A stretch of DNA of 64,000 nucleotides from Oscillospiraceae bacterium (GTDB taxonomy: Bacteria > Bacillota > Clostridia > Oscillospirales > Ruminococcaceae): assembly GCA_022770625.1 (NCBI GenBank), contig JALEHK010000039.1, positions 1-64,000 on the forward strand. The letters run 5' to 3'. The position numbers and the translations under genes were made by a program. Under the pieces are notes generated by a model. It worked only from the letters and a program-made list of their open reading frames with translations. It made no database searches and was not told the DNA's origin. Of this stretch, positions 16,803 through 24,804 are shown piece by piece (position 1 is the stretch's first letter; every line of letters starts with the position of its first letter).

Positions 16803-18506
16803 TTATTTTACCCCTTCAAAATACGCTTCCAGACCATCGGCGGTCGCCTCTGCGAACTGCTGGATGCAGGTGGCATCGGTCAGCAGCGCGTTTTCAGTCG
16901 GAGTCGTGATAAAGCCGTACTCAACCAGAACGGCGGAGAACTGCTTAACACGGGTAACGGCGTACTCTGAGAACTTATGCCCGCGGTTGACCGCGCCCGC
17001 ACTGTTGCTCATATTCTTATACGCCGAGAAGATGTTGTTGCAGATATTCTTGGCCAGATAGACCGACCAGGGATTGTTGTAATAGACCTCGATCCCGCGC
17101 GCACTCGAAGTCGTTGCGGAAGAGTTATGATGGCAGGACACATACACCATCGGTTCCCAGTCGATCGCCGCATTAACCCGGGCGTACAGACTGTACAGAT
17201 CGCTGGTCTTATAGGTATCGAGCAGATAAACCTCCGCCCCTCTGGAAACCAGCTCATCCCGGAGCGCGGTCGCCTTGCGGTAATTCTCATACGCTTCCTG
17301 CGTCGAGTTGACGCCGATCGCGCCGGGGTCGATCTTGCCCGCTCCGGTATAGCTTCCGTGTCCGGAATCGATAACGATTCGCGCGCCTCTCAGAGAGGAA
17401 ACGGGGTTATAGAATTTAAGCTGGAGCTTATTGCCGCTATAACTTGCATACGCGCCGTAATAGGCGCCCTTTTGAAGCGTCAGTTCCACCACGCACTGCG
17501 CGATGCCGTTCGTCTTGCGGGTCGAAACCTTGACCGAACTGAAGCAGCTTCCGGACGGGATCGAAACGCCGGTATCAGGGATCGACGTCGTGTAGTCGAA
17601 CACGACCTTGATCTTTTTCGGCGTGAAATCGGAGACGGTGTTGCTCTTGCTTCCGGCGTAGGTGATATTCTCCACCTCGATGTTGAACGGCACCTTCCAT
17701 TTTTCCGAAACGGTCAGATAGGTGCACTGCGAATCCGCCGAAAGAGAAAGCGCACTGATCGTATTATCCCCCTGCGTACCGGATTTGGCGGTCACGCTGA
17801 CCTTACTGGAAGCGACCTTTCGCCCGGAAGCGAGAAGATAGTTGCCGTTTCCGTCCGGCCCGGAGGTCACATAATCGATCGTTCCCTTGGGAAGCTGATA
17901 ATAATACGGCGCCGCATACCCTTCGCCGCGATCGTTGGCCGAAGGTATGTACACGTCCGCATAGCGTGCGGTCACAGTGATCTGCTTACCGGAAAAGCTG
18001 TTCCCGCTTACGGTGAGCGTTTCTCCGGACGGTGTATCAGGCTCCGTATCCCCGCCGCTTTCAGTAGGAAGCCGCTGTGCGTCGATCGCGGTAAAGCTGC
18101 CGCCGGTTCTCGACTGGGTGCGCCCATTCAGCGAAGCGGTCGCCACGATCGTGAGGTTTTTCCCGCCTGATGGGATCTGGTAATCCCCTTCAAACCAGTA
18201 CCGTCCACTTTTCGAGCTTTCAGAAGTACGGCTCATCTTCACCGAATTTCCGCCGACCTTGACCGAGACTTCGGCGCTGCGATCCGCCAAAACCCGGATG
18301 GTCTTATAGGAACCGGCAACAGCGGTCGATTCGGTACGGGGGGTAATCTCCTCGATGATATTATCCATCGTCGCGTCAGCCGCCGCAGCGGTAAATCCCG
18401 CGAAGATAAAAACCAGTACAAAAAGGAAAGCGGTCATCCGGAAAAATTTCCCTGTAAATTTTTCCCGGCTTCCTCGGCCTTCACGAAAAGGTGTTGATGT
18501 TGACAA
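16803..18506 (-). CDS. Secreted N-acetylmuramoyl-L-alanine amidase (Amidase_3)
   Basis: About 567 residues. A signal peptide (FRMTAFLFVLVFIFAGF...AAAADA) precedes a ~330-residue beta-rich region, then a C-terminal zinc amidase domain: VIDSGHGSYTG (first His), QEAYENYRKA (Glu), VYVSCHHNSS (His) and VLVEYGFITTPTEN (catalytic Glu). It would cut the MurNAc-L-Ala bond of peptidoglycan outside the cell. DSGHG replaces the common DPGHGG. The start is uncertain; TTG at 18506 keeps AAGGAG upstream and avoids reading through the terminator at 18575-18620, while an ATG only nine residues before the hydrophobic core is an alternative. It follows a glycosidase gene likely to act on the wall too. Confidence 0.87.
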   Translation of the reverse strand: MSTSTPFREGRGSREKFTGKFFRMTAFLFVLVFIFAGFTAAAADATMDNIIEEITPRTESTAVAGSYKTIRVLADRSAEVSVKVGGNSVKMSRTSESSKSGRYWFEGDYQIPSGGKNLTIVATASLNGRTQSRTGGSFTAIDAQRLPTESGGDTEPDTPSGETLTVSGNSFSGKQITVTARYADVYIPSANDRGEGYAAPYYYQLPKGTIDYVTSGPDGNGNYLLASGRKVASSKVSVTAKSGTQGDNTISALSLSADSQCTYLTVSEKWKVPFNIEVENITYAGSKSNTVSDFTPKKIKVVFDYTTSIPDTGVSIPSGSCFSSVKVSTRKTNGIAQCVVELTLQKGAYYGAYASYSGNKLQLKFYNPVSSLRGARIVIDSGHGSYTGAGKIDPGAIGVNSTQEAYENYRKATALRDELVSRGAEVYLLDTYKTSDLYSLYARVNAAIDWEPMVYVSCHHNSSATTSSARGIEVYYNNPWSVYLAKNICNNIFSAYKNMSNSAGAVNRGHKFSEYAVTRVKQFSAVLVEYGFITTPTENALLTDATCIQQFAEATADGLEAYFEGVK

Positions 18507-18574
18507 AATTCGATGCACTCCTTTTCTGAGAGGGTAAAAACAATCGTTTCCGACAAATTGCGCGTCTACGGTCA

Positions 18575-18620
18575 AAATAAAAAGGCCCTTGCGACCCGGA
18601 AAACGGATCCTGAGGGCCTT
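18575..18620 (-). terminator. Intrinsic terminator after the GHL10-type gene
   Basis: On the minus strand AAGGCCCT (18620-18613) pairs with AGGGCCTT around a large loop with inner CCG/CGG pairing, then TTTTTATTTT. It begins 10 bases after the stop at 18630. Confidence 0.8.
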
Positions 18621-18629
18621 CATCATTCT

Positions 18630-19901
18630 TTACTTGAGCAGAGCCGTAAAGTTTTTCTTTTCGATCTTCATCGCGTCGTTCGGTTCAGAAAAGATCTGTT
18701 TGTAGTCGAAGAGGATGAGCCCCTCGACATTGTCGTATTGACGGGAAAGGTTGATCTGACGGGCGATGATGTTGTTATTTTCCACCCACTCGTTCGCGCC
18801 GTTCCCGGCATAACGGTCGGTGTTTCCCGCTTTATAGGCAGCCAGTCCGATCCGAAGGGAAACGCCCTTCGCCGTCGTCATTTCGCTCCACTGACGAATG
18901 GTCTTGGCATAGTCGGCAGTCGAATGCTCAAACCCGTAGTAAATTTGAGGCGCGAGATAGTCGCAATACCCCTCATGCGAAGCCCAGTATTCGACATCTG
19001 CATACACCAGATTGTAGTCCTGCGAAACGACTCCGCGCGGGCTGATGCCGAAAACACAGTCCGAATCGGCTTTTTTGACGGCGGAATACATCTCGGAAAC
19101 CAGTTCATTGATGTTTTCTCTTCTCCAGTCGGCCTGCGAAAGAGAGCTTCTGCTCGCCTGATAAGACGCGGCGTCATACTCCATCGGAAGTCCGGAAGGA
19201 TAGAAATAGTCATCAATATGGATGCCGTCGACGTCATAGCCTTCGATGATCTCGGTCACTCCGTCGCAGATCAGCTGCCGCGCTTCCTCAGAAGCGGGGT
19301 TTAAGTAAAGCCGTCCGCCGTAGGAGATCAGATTCTCGCTCTTCTTTTCTGCATTCTCGTACCATTTCCGGACGGGATAGGAAGGCGAAACCTCGGTGAT
19401 CTCTTTTTCACTGACCAGCCGCAACGGATTGACCCATGCCTCGATGGTAAGCCCCTGACGATGCGCCTCGGTAACCAGAATCTCAAGCGGATCAAAGCCC
19501 GGATCGGTTCCGATCGCACCGTAGCAGTAGCTGGACCACGGGAAATATTCCGACGGGTAAAAGCTGTCGCCATAGGGTCTGACCTGAACGATGACAGTAT
19601 TCAGCCCTGAATCGGCACAGTTTTGATACATCTGGCGGACATTAGCGGTAAAGCCCGCTTTGTCCTGCCCTTTCAGCGCCGTCTGAAGGTCAAAAAAGGC
19701 GATCCAGACCGCGTTGACCTCGTCCTGCTGAGCAATATTGGTCGCAGCGGCTGTTGAGGAAACAGAGGAAACGCTCCCCAGGCTTCCCAGCGCCGTATCC
19801 GCCTCATCAGCGGCCGCCGCCGATGAAACGGCGATCGATCCCGCCGCTATTGCTGCCGCCGTCCATGCGGACAGGACACGAAGCAGCTTTTTCAGTTTCA
19901 T
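18630..19901 (-). CDS. Secreted GHL10/DUF187-type glycoside hydrolase
   Basis: A 423-residue protein with a signal peptide (to about residue 31, SSAAAADEAD) and a TIM-barrel related to the GHL10 family. Typical stretches are VNAVWIAFFDL, LNTVIVQVRPYGDSFYPS, GLTIEAWVNPLRL, DGIHIDDYFYPSGLP (acidic candidate residues), FGISPRGVV and YLAPQIYYGFEH. Family members act on bacterial envelope glycans, probably denuded peptidoglycan, but catalysis is not proven here. AAAGGAG precedes the ATG by 10 bases. The leader upstream folds into two strong hairpins. Confidence 0.88.
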   Translation of the reverse strand: MKLKKLLRVLSAWTAAAIAAGSIAVSSAAAADEADTALGSLGSVSSVSSTAAATNIAQQDEVNAVWIAFFDLQTALKGQDKAGFTANVRQMYQNCADSGLNTVIVQVRPYGDSFYPSEYFPWSSYCYGAIGTDPGFDPLEILVTEAHRQGLTIEAWVNPLRLVSEKEITEVSPSYPVRKWYENAEKKSENLISYGGRLYLNPASEEARQLICDGVTEIIEGYDVDGIHIDDYFYPSGLPMEYDAASYQASRSSLSQADWRRENINELVSEMYSAVKKADSDCVFGISPRGVVSQDYNLVYADVEYWASHEGYCDYLAPQIYYGFEHSTADYAKTIRQWSEMTTAKGVSLRIGLAAYKAGNTDRYAGNGANEWVENNNIIARQINLSRQYDNVEGLILFDYKQIFSEPNDAMKIEKKNFTALLK

Positions 19902-19920
19902 GTATGGTTCACTCCTTTAT

Positions 19921-20030
19921 CAGAGCCGCACAGGCACTGCCCCAACTTCGCGCACCCGCCAATGGCTCTGCAAGAAACTCCGGGCATTTTACGGCCGGAG
20001 AAATCTCTTCTAATAGATAAGTGTCAAAAA
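19921..20030 (-). promoter_or_regulatory. Structured leader of the GHL10 gene
   Basis: Upstream of the ribosome binding site the minus strand contains CTCCGG/CCGGAG (20000-19995 and 19983-19978) and a 7-bp stem CAGAGCC/GGCTCTG (19970-19964 and 19927-19921) whose 3' arm is 5 bases from AAAGGAG. A TTGACA lies at 20027-20022 but the -10 is poor. It could be an untyped cis-regulatory RNA or just RNA shielding; no known riboswitch consensus was matched. Confidence 0.4.
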
Positions 20031-20098
20031 GAGCCGCAAATGTTGCATGAATAAAAAAGTTTTTATATTTAAGATTTATGCCTGAAGATTTTAACCGA

Positions 20099-20980
20099 TT
20101 ATTCTTCCGAATCTTCCGTCCGCTCTTTTTCCTGACGGTCTTCCTGACGGTCTTCCGGAGAAGTCTGCTGAGCAGAGGAAGCTCCGGTACTGCCGCTCCG
20201 AATCACCGGAAGCTCTTTGGTGATATCCTCGGTCGTTCGTTCAGGCGCTTTGGTGATATCGACGGTAATCATATATCCGCCGATCGTCACGACCCGGCGG
20301 CCGATATTGAGCGGAAGCACCTTTTCCTGACCGGAAGCATAGATCCGAACCTCTCCTTTCTGAGAGCGGATCGCAGAGGACGCCGCACGGGTCTGGGTAA
20401 TGACCAGCGTCTTGACGTCAAAGCTTTCCGAAACAGCCGGCCGGCTGCCCAGCTTATAATCCAGTTCGGGAAAAGGATCGCTGTTTTCTATCACCGGATC
20501 GGGAGTCTCCGCCGCCTCACCGCGCACCCGCACAAGGCCGATCGTTCCGGCCGCACAGAAAAGAAACGAAAAAACGAGCGAAAGGATCCATCCGATATCC
20601 GTCCCGGTCAGAATAAACAGCCATCCCGCGCCCGGAATCTGCAGATCGACGCTTCCGAGGATCTGTTCGCGGGAAATGACCTTTCCGCCGACCTCAGAGT
20701 CCGAAAGGCGGCTGTCGGAAAGGACGAGAACGCCGTCCGCATATACGGCGACCGGCGTATTTTCCGGAATCGATCCCTGCTGAAGCCGGACAAGACTGCC
20801 GCGCGGATAATCCGGATCCGCCGTGATCTCAACCGCCGCAAAACGGCTTCCAAACAGGCTGCACACCCGGTCTCCCGACGTCCGTTCGAGCACGCCGGTC
20901 AGCAGTGCGAATAGGAAAAAGAGTCCGCTCACCGCTATGAGAGCGATCCACGCCGCCCGCTTGCCAAGCTGCTTTGTCAT
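20099..20980 (-). CDS. Signal-peptidase-I-like membrane protein, probably inactive
   Basis: A 293-residue protein with two membrane segments (about 10-31 and 143-163) around an outside domain, and an acidic Gln/Glu-rich tail. The segment ITADPDYPRGSLVRL aligns with the S26/SipW box (SMEPxIPxGSLV), with Thr where the Ser nucleophile sits. GSVDLQIPGAGWLFIL resembles the GKVVxxIPxxGY end of the fold. No Lys or His of the catalytic base motif is evident. I infer a S26-derived protein that has probably lost peptidase activity. AAAGGA 9 bases before the ATG at 20980 sets the start. The tandem repeat at 21095-21323 lies directly upstream. Confidence 0.55.
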   Translation of the reverse strand: MTKQLGKRAAWIALIAVSGLFFLFALLTGVLERTSGDRVCSLFGSRFAAVEITADPDYPRGSLVRLQQGSIPENTPVAVYADGVLVLSDSRLSDSEVGGKVISREQILGSVDLQIPGAGWLFILTGTDIGWILSLVFSFLFCAAGTIGLVRVRGEAAETPDPVIENSDPFPELDYKLGSRPAVSESFDVKTLVITQTRAASSAIRSQKGEVRIYASGQEKVLPLNIGRRVVTIGGYMITVDITKAPERTTEDITKELPVIRSGSTGASSAQQTSPEDRQEDRQEKERTEDSEE

Positions 20981-21352
20981 AAAAATCTGTCCTTTCGCCG
21001 CACTTGACGGCAATTTGTTATGATTTACGTCTACTTTATGGTATAGTTGGCATGAACTTGTATTTGCTCAAAAAAGACAATTACGATCGTATTCGCGGAG
21101 CTTCGCTCCGCAGCATCAAATCCTACCTTGTTGAGTTTTGCAAAGCAAAACTCGGAAGCGCCCGCAGAGCTTCGCTCCGCAGCATCAAATCCTACCTTGT
21201 TGAGTTTTGCAAAGCAAAACTCGGAAGCGCCCGCGGAGCTTCGCTCCGCAGCATCAAATCCTACCTTGTTGAGTTTTGCAAAGCAAAACTCAGAAGCGTC
21301 CGCGGAGCTTCGCTCCGCAGCATTATTATTATCCTATATTTTTCCCTGTCTG
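20981..21352. other. Gene-free stretch carrying the tandem repeat
   Basis: No credible gene is seen between yunB and the signal-peptidase-like gene. Apart from the three-copy 69-base repeat nothing recognisable is present; open frames here only reflect the repeat length being a multiple of three. Confidence 0.6.
21095..21323. repeat. Tandem 69-bp repeat, three copies plus a partial fourth
   Basis: Units begin at 21095, 21164 and 21233, with a truncated copy at 21302-21323. Each unit has two perfect palindromes: GCGGAGC-TTC-GCTCCGC and GAGTTTTGC-AAA-GCAAAACTC, joined by AGCATCAAATCCTACCTTGTT. Copies differ at only a few bases (for example GCAGAGC in the second, CTCAGAAGCGTC in the third). Neither CRISPR spacers nor a transposase gene are present. 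It lies between two minus-strand genes. Confidence 0.92.
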
Positions 21353-21970
21353 TCAAGAACCCGACAGCTTTCCAAAGGGCACGTCTCCAACGACCAGAGT
21401 TTCCGCCGCAACCACCTCATAGCAGACCTCAACCGTGCGGATGTGAAAATTGACCGCTGCCGTTACCTCCATTTTCATCTCCAGGACCACCCGGTAGGCG
21501 GTCTGGTTCATTCCGGAAGAAACCGTCTCGCTCCGCGCCGAAACACTCACGGCTCCTGCGGGAGCAAAGGAAAAGCACAGCTTCGGACCCATTCCCGAAA
21601 AGATCTCTCCCGCCAAAAGATCAAAGACCGATACCTCTGCCTCCAACTTTTCCGTCCGCGCAAGCCTTTCCGCTGAAAGGACTGCCTGTTCGGTCAGCGC
21701 CTGAAGGGCAGCGGCATCGACGCTGAGCAGAGCGATCTTTCCATCCTCATCCCGTTCGGCGCTCAGAAGCGGAGACGATTTCCGCATCCCCTCCCCCGCG
21801 CTTCTGGCCAACAGCGATATGCCCCAGCTTTTCGCGCTCGTTTCAAGGATCTTTGCTTCCGCTCTCCGCAGCCGAAAGAAAAAAGCGGAAAATAAAATTC
21901 CCGCCGCCAGGATAACGGCAAAAATGCCCCGCTTTTTATCGTCCACTTTCCGCCTTGACCGTTTTCTCAT
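21353..21970 (-). CDS. yunB: Sporulation protein YunB
   Basis: A 205-residue protein with one N-terminal membrane segment (about 15-32). The YunB domain is recognisable from the ERDEDGKIALLSVDAAAL stretch, the GMGPKLCFSF segment, GMNQTAYRVVLEMKM and the closing ETLVVGDVPFGKL. In Bacillus yunB is a sigma-E-controlled, mother-cell sporulation gene needed for efficient sporulation; its biochemical role is unknown. The ATG at 21970 follows AAAGGGGG. Its presence indicates a spore-forming lineage. Confidence 0.88.
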   Translation of the reverse strand: MRKRSRRKVDDKKRGIFAVILAAGILFSAFFFRLRRAEAKILETSAKSWGISLLARSAGEGMRKSSPLLSAERDEDGKIALLSVDAAALQALTEQAVLSAERLARTEKLEAEVSVFDLLAGEIFSGMGPKLCFSFAPAGAVSVSARSETVSSGMNQTAYRVVLEMKMEVTAAVNFHIRTVEVCYEVVAAETLVVGDVPFGKLSGS

Positions 21971-22027
21971 CGCTTCCGCCCCCTTTCAGGAACAGTATAT
22001 GCGCGCGGAAATAAAAACGAACGGAAA

Positions 22028-22067
22028 TAAAAAATGCGGGTGCTTCCGGAAAAGGAAACGCCCGCAT
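22028..22067 (-). terminator. Intrinsic terminator after the MFS pseudogene
   Basis: On the minus strand ATGCGGGCGTTTCC pairs with GGAAGCACCCGCAT around TTTTCC, followed by TTTTTTA. It separates the pseudogene from yunB. Confidence 0.85.
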
Positions 22068-22079
22068 CTTACGGATCTT

Positions 22080-22697
22080 TTATTTGGAAACCGCCGATTT
22101 TTTGTACAAAACCAACGCCAGAAGCATCAGAATCGGGAAAATGACCGCGCAGATAAATGCCGGACGAAGATCTTCACCGAATACGCCCGCAAGCGTCCCG
22201 ACAAAGGTCGGGCCTGCACCGCATCCGACGTCTCCCGCAAGCGCCAGCATCGCGTACATGACCGTGCCCCCCGCAGGAAGCGCTTTTGCCGCTGTTGAGA
22301 AAGAGCCGGGCCAGAGAACGCCGACCGAAAAACCGCAGAGTCCGCAGCCGATCATTCCAAGCAGCGGGATCTCGGAGGCCGCCAGAAGTCCGGCAAAAGG
22401 CGGCATGATTTCCGGAAGCACCGCCATCATAGCGATCCCGACAGCCGCCATCGCATGTGCAATCACAATGGACGCACGGTAACCGATCCGATCGACAAAA
22501 CCGGCGGAAGCCGCGTCCACAAGAAGCTGTATTCCGAAATTGAGCGTTGTCAAAAGTGCGATTTTCTCCAGACTGATCCCGAACGAGGACTGAAAGGTCA
22601 AGAAAAGCAGCGGAGCAAAATTGTTGACGATCGCCTATACGATATACCCTGCAAAACAGGCGTAAACCGTAGCGCTCGCAGAAAGTTTTCGGTTCAT
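22080..22697 (-). pseudogene. Broken MFS transporter (amber codon and internal deletion)
   Basis: From ATG at 22697 the frame reads MNRKLSASATVYACFAGYIV, then TAG (22637-22635), then continues in the same frame as AIVNNFAPLLFLTFQSS. One C-to-T change of a Gln codon would explain the stop. The product is also too short: about 205 codons against ~400 for the family. The first part matches helices 1-3, and after AGLLAASEIPLLGMIGCGLCG it matches only the last helices (GVLWPGSFSTAAKALP, DVGCGAGPTFVG). So about six helices are missing. A fragment re-starting at ATG 22601 could still be translated, but is unlikely to transport. Confidence 0.85.
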
Positions 22698-22808
22698 TGA
22701 CGATTCTCCTTATTTCTTTTGTCAAAACAAGGATACAACAGATGAGGGAAAAACAATTGCACATTTTGCTTTTACACTTTTTGAAACGGTTCCGAGGTTA
22801 AATAGAGT

Positions 22809-24725
22809 TTAATATAACCATGCACTTCTATCCGCATCCGATGGCATTCTCCAGTCCCCGCGCGGAGAAACGCTGACCGAACCGACCTTCGGAGAATCGG
22901 GAACGCAGCTGCGCTTGAACTGGCTGTTGAAAAACCGGCGGTAGAAAGCGGACAGCCACTTATCGATGACCGCTTCATCATATTTTCCCTCAAACGCCCG
23001 AAGCGCTAAAAACTTCAGCTTTTCCCGTTCAAATCCGAACCGCATAAAATGATACAGGAAGAAATCGTGCAGTTCGTAAGGGCCAATCGTATCCTCGGTT
23101 TTCTGCTGGATCTGCCCCTTCTCGTCCGGCGGAAGCAGTTCGGGCGAAACCGGCGTATCCAGTACGTCCTCCAAAACCGCCCGCGTCCGCTTGTCCGAAA
23201 TCGAAGCGACATACGAAACCAGATGCCGAACCAGCGTCTTGGGAACCGAAGCGTTGACCCCGTACATACTCATGTGGTCGCCGTTATAGGTGCACCACCC
23301 CATCGCCAGTTCCGAAAGGTCGCCTGTTCCGACTAAGATCCCGCCGTTTTTGTTGGCAAGATCCATCAGAATATAGGTACGCTGACGAGCCTGTGTATTT
23401 TCATAGGTGATGTCGTGAAGATCGGGATCCTGCCCGATGTCTTTCATGTGCTGGATGCAGGCGGGGCGGATATCCACTTCCTTCAGCTCCGCTCCGAGTG
23501 AATCGATCAGCTCAAGCGCGTTCTGATAGGTGCGGTCGGTCGTTCCGAAGCCCGGCATCGTCACCGCGAGGATATTCTTAGCGGGGAGAGAAAGCCGTTT
23601 CATCGCCTCCGCCGCGACCAGAAGGGCAAGGGTCGAATCAAGTCCGCCGGAAATGCCGATCACCGCACGGGTAAGACCGGTGTGGGAAAGGCGCTTGGCA
23701 AGGCCGCAGGACTGGATCGCGAAAATCTCCCGGCAGCGGACTTCCATCGTCTCGGGCGTATCGGGAATAAAGGGAGTCGGGTTCCAGCGGCGGTCGATCT
23801 GCTCGGCGTGCAGTCCCGGCTCTTCCCCTTCTACGACCGGGATCTCCTCCGAAAGAGCGCCGGTAAAGACGGCGTTATCGTGGAAAGAACCGTTCTTCCG
23901 CCGCTCCGCCATCAGCTTCTGCACATCGATACAGCCGGTAATCATCGAGCCATCTTCTTCAAAGCGGCGGTTCTCGGCAAGGATTCCGCCGTTTTCGGCA
24001 ATCAAGCAGGCGCCCGAAAAGACCATATCGGTCGTGGATTCACCGACGCCCGCTGACGCATAGATATATCCGGAGATACAGCCGCCCGACTGCCGCTCGA
24101 TCAGGCTCCGGCGGTAGTCGCTCTTGGCGACCAGTTCATTGGAAGCGGAAAGGTTTGCGATCACATTTGCGCCCGCAAGGCAGAGACGGCTGGACGGCGG
24201 AACCGGCACCCATACGTCCTCGCAAAGCTCGACTCCCAGCACCATCTCGCCAAAACGGAACAGCATCTCGCCGAACAGCGTCTGCTGTCCGCAGAGACGG
24301 ACGGTCTTGACGCCGGCGTTTTTCCCGGAAGCAAACCAGCGCTTTTCATAATATTCCTGATAATTCGGAAGGTAGGTTTTCGGAACAACCCCCAGAATCT
24401 TTCCCGACTGGCAGACCGCCGCGCAGTTATAAAGCGCGCCGCCAATCCGAACCGGGATTCCGCAGAGCCAGACCATCTTCATGTCACGGGTCTTTTCCAG
24501 AAGCGCTGCAAGTGCCCGTTCACAGCCGAGGATCAGCGCATCCTGATGAAAAAGGTCGGCGCAGGTATAAGCGGAGAGGTGCAGTTCGGGCAGAACCGCC
24601 AGTCCGACGCCCTCTTCATCCGCTTTTTTCAGCATTTCAAAGGCCGTGCGCGCGTTTTTTTCGGGAGAGGCGACCGTTACGCGGGGAGAAAGCGCGGCCG
24701 TCTTATAAATTCCGTATAATGACAT
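22809..24725 (-). CDS. nadE: Glutamine-dependent NAD+ synthetase
   Basis: A 638-residue two-domain enzyme that amidates nicotinic acid adenine dinucleotide to NAD+ with ammonia drawn from glutamine. The N-terminal nitrilase-type amidase has its triad in AVLPELHLSAYTC (Glu), VVPKTYLPNYQEYYE (Lys) and GVELCEDVWVP (Cys). The C-terminal synthetase has the ATP-pyrophosphatase loop GISGGLDSTLALLV and GTGDLSELAMGWCTY. The ATG at 24725 follows AAAGGAAG; a longer frame adds ten residues with no binding site. It lies downstream of purD, past a hairpin without a T-tract, so it may be read through with the purine genes. Confidence 0.95.
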   Translation of the reverse strand: MSLYGIYKTAALSPRVTVASPEKNARTAFEMLKKADEEGVGLAVLPELHLSAYTCADLFHQDALILGCERALAALLEKTRDMKMVWLCGIPVRIGGALYNCAAVCQSGKILGVVPKTYLPNYQEYYEKRWFASGKNAGVKTVRLCGQQTLFGEMLFRFGEMVLGVELCEDVWVPVPPSSRLCLAGANVIANLSASNELVAKSDYRRSLIERQSGGCISGYIYASAGVGESTTDMVFSGACLIAENGGILAENRRFEEDGSMITGCIDVQKLMAERRKNGSFHDNAVFTGALSEEIPVVEGEEPGLHAEQIDRRWNPTPFIPDTPETMEVRCREIFAIQSCGLAKRLSHTGLTRAVIGISGGLDSTLALLVAAEAMKRLSLPAKNILAVTMPGFGTTDRTYQNALELIDSLGAELKEVDIRPACIQHMKDIGQDPDLHDITYENTQARQRTYILMDLANKNGGILVGTGDLSELAMGWCTYNGDHMSMYGVNASVPKTLVRHLVSYVASISDKRTRAVLEDVLDTPVSPELLPPDEKGQIQQKTEDTIGPYELHDFFLYHFMRFGFEREKLKFLALRAFEGKYDEAVIDKWLSAFYRRFFNSQFKRSCVPDSPKVGSVSVSPRGDWRMPSDADRSAWLY

Positions 24726-24753
24726 GAAACAGTATCTTCCTTTCCGATGCCGC

Positions 24754-24783
24754 AAGCGCCCGAGAGTATTCCCCCGGGCGCTT
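24754..24783 (-). terminator. Terminator-like hairpin between purD and nadE
   Basis: AAGCGCCCG (24754-24762) is the exact complement of CGGGCGCTT (24775-24783), loop of 12 bases. No T-run follows on the minus strand, so it may be an RNA-processing or attenuating hairpin. Confidence 0.5.
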
Positions 24784-24804
24784 TGGCAAAATTACGATAA
24801 AATA

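Noticed and set aside
21095..21323. Possible CRISPR array
   Set aside because: Units are contiguous and nearly identical over 69 bases with no variable spacers, and no cas genes are present.
21004..21453. Repeat-containing open frame encoding three 23-residue units
   Set aside because: It exists only because the repeat unit is 69 bases; no binding site, and it runs into yunB antisense.
22174..22764. 196-codon minus-strand frame over the MFS remnant
   Set aside because: Cys/Arg-rich translation without hydrophobic segments; it is an alternative frame of the pseudogene.
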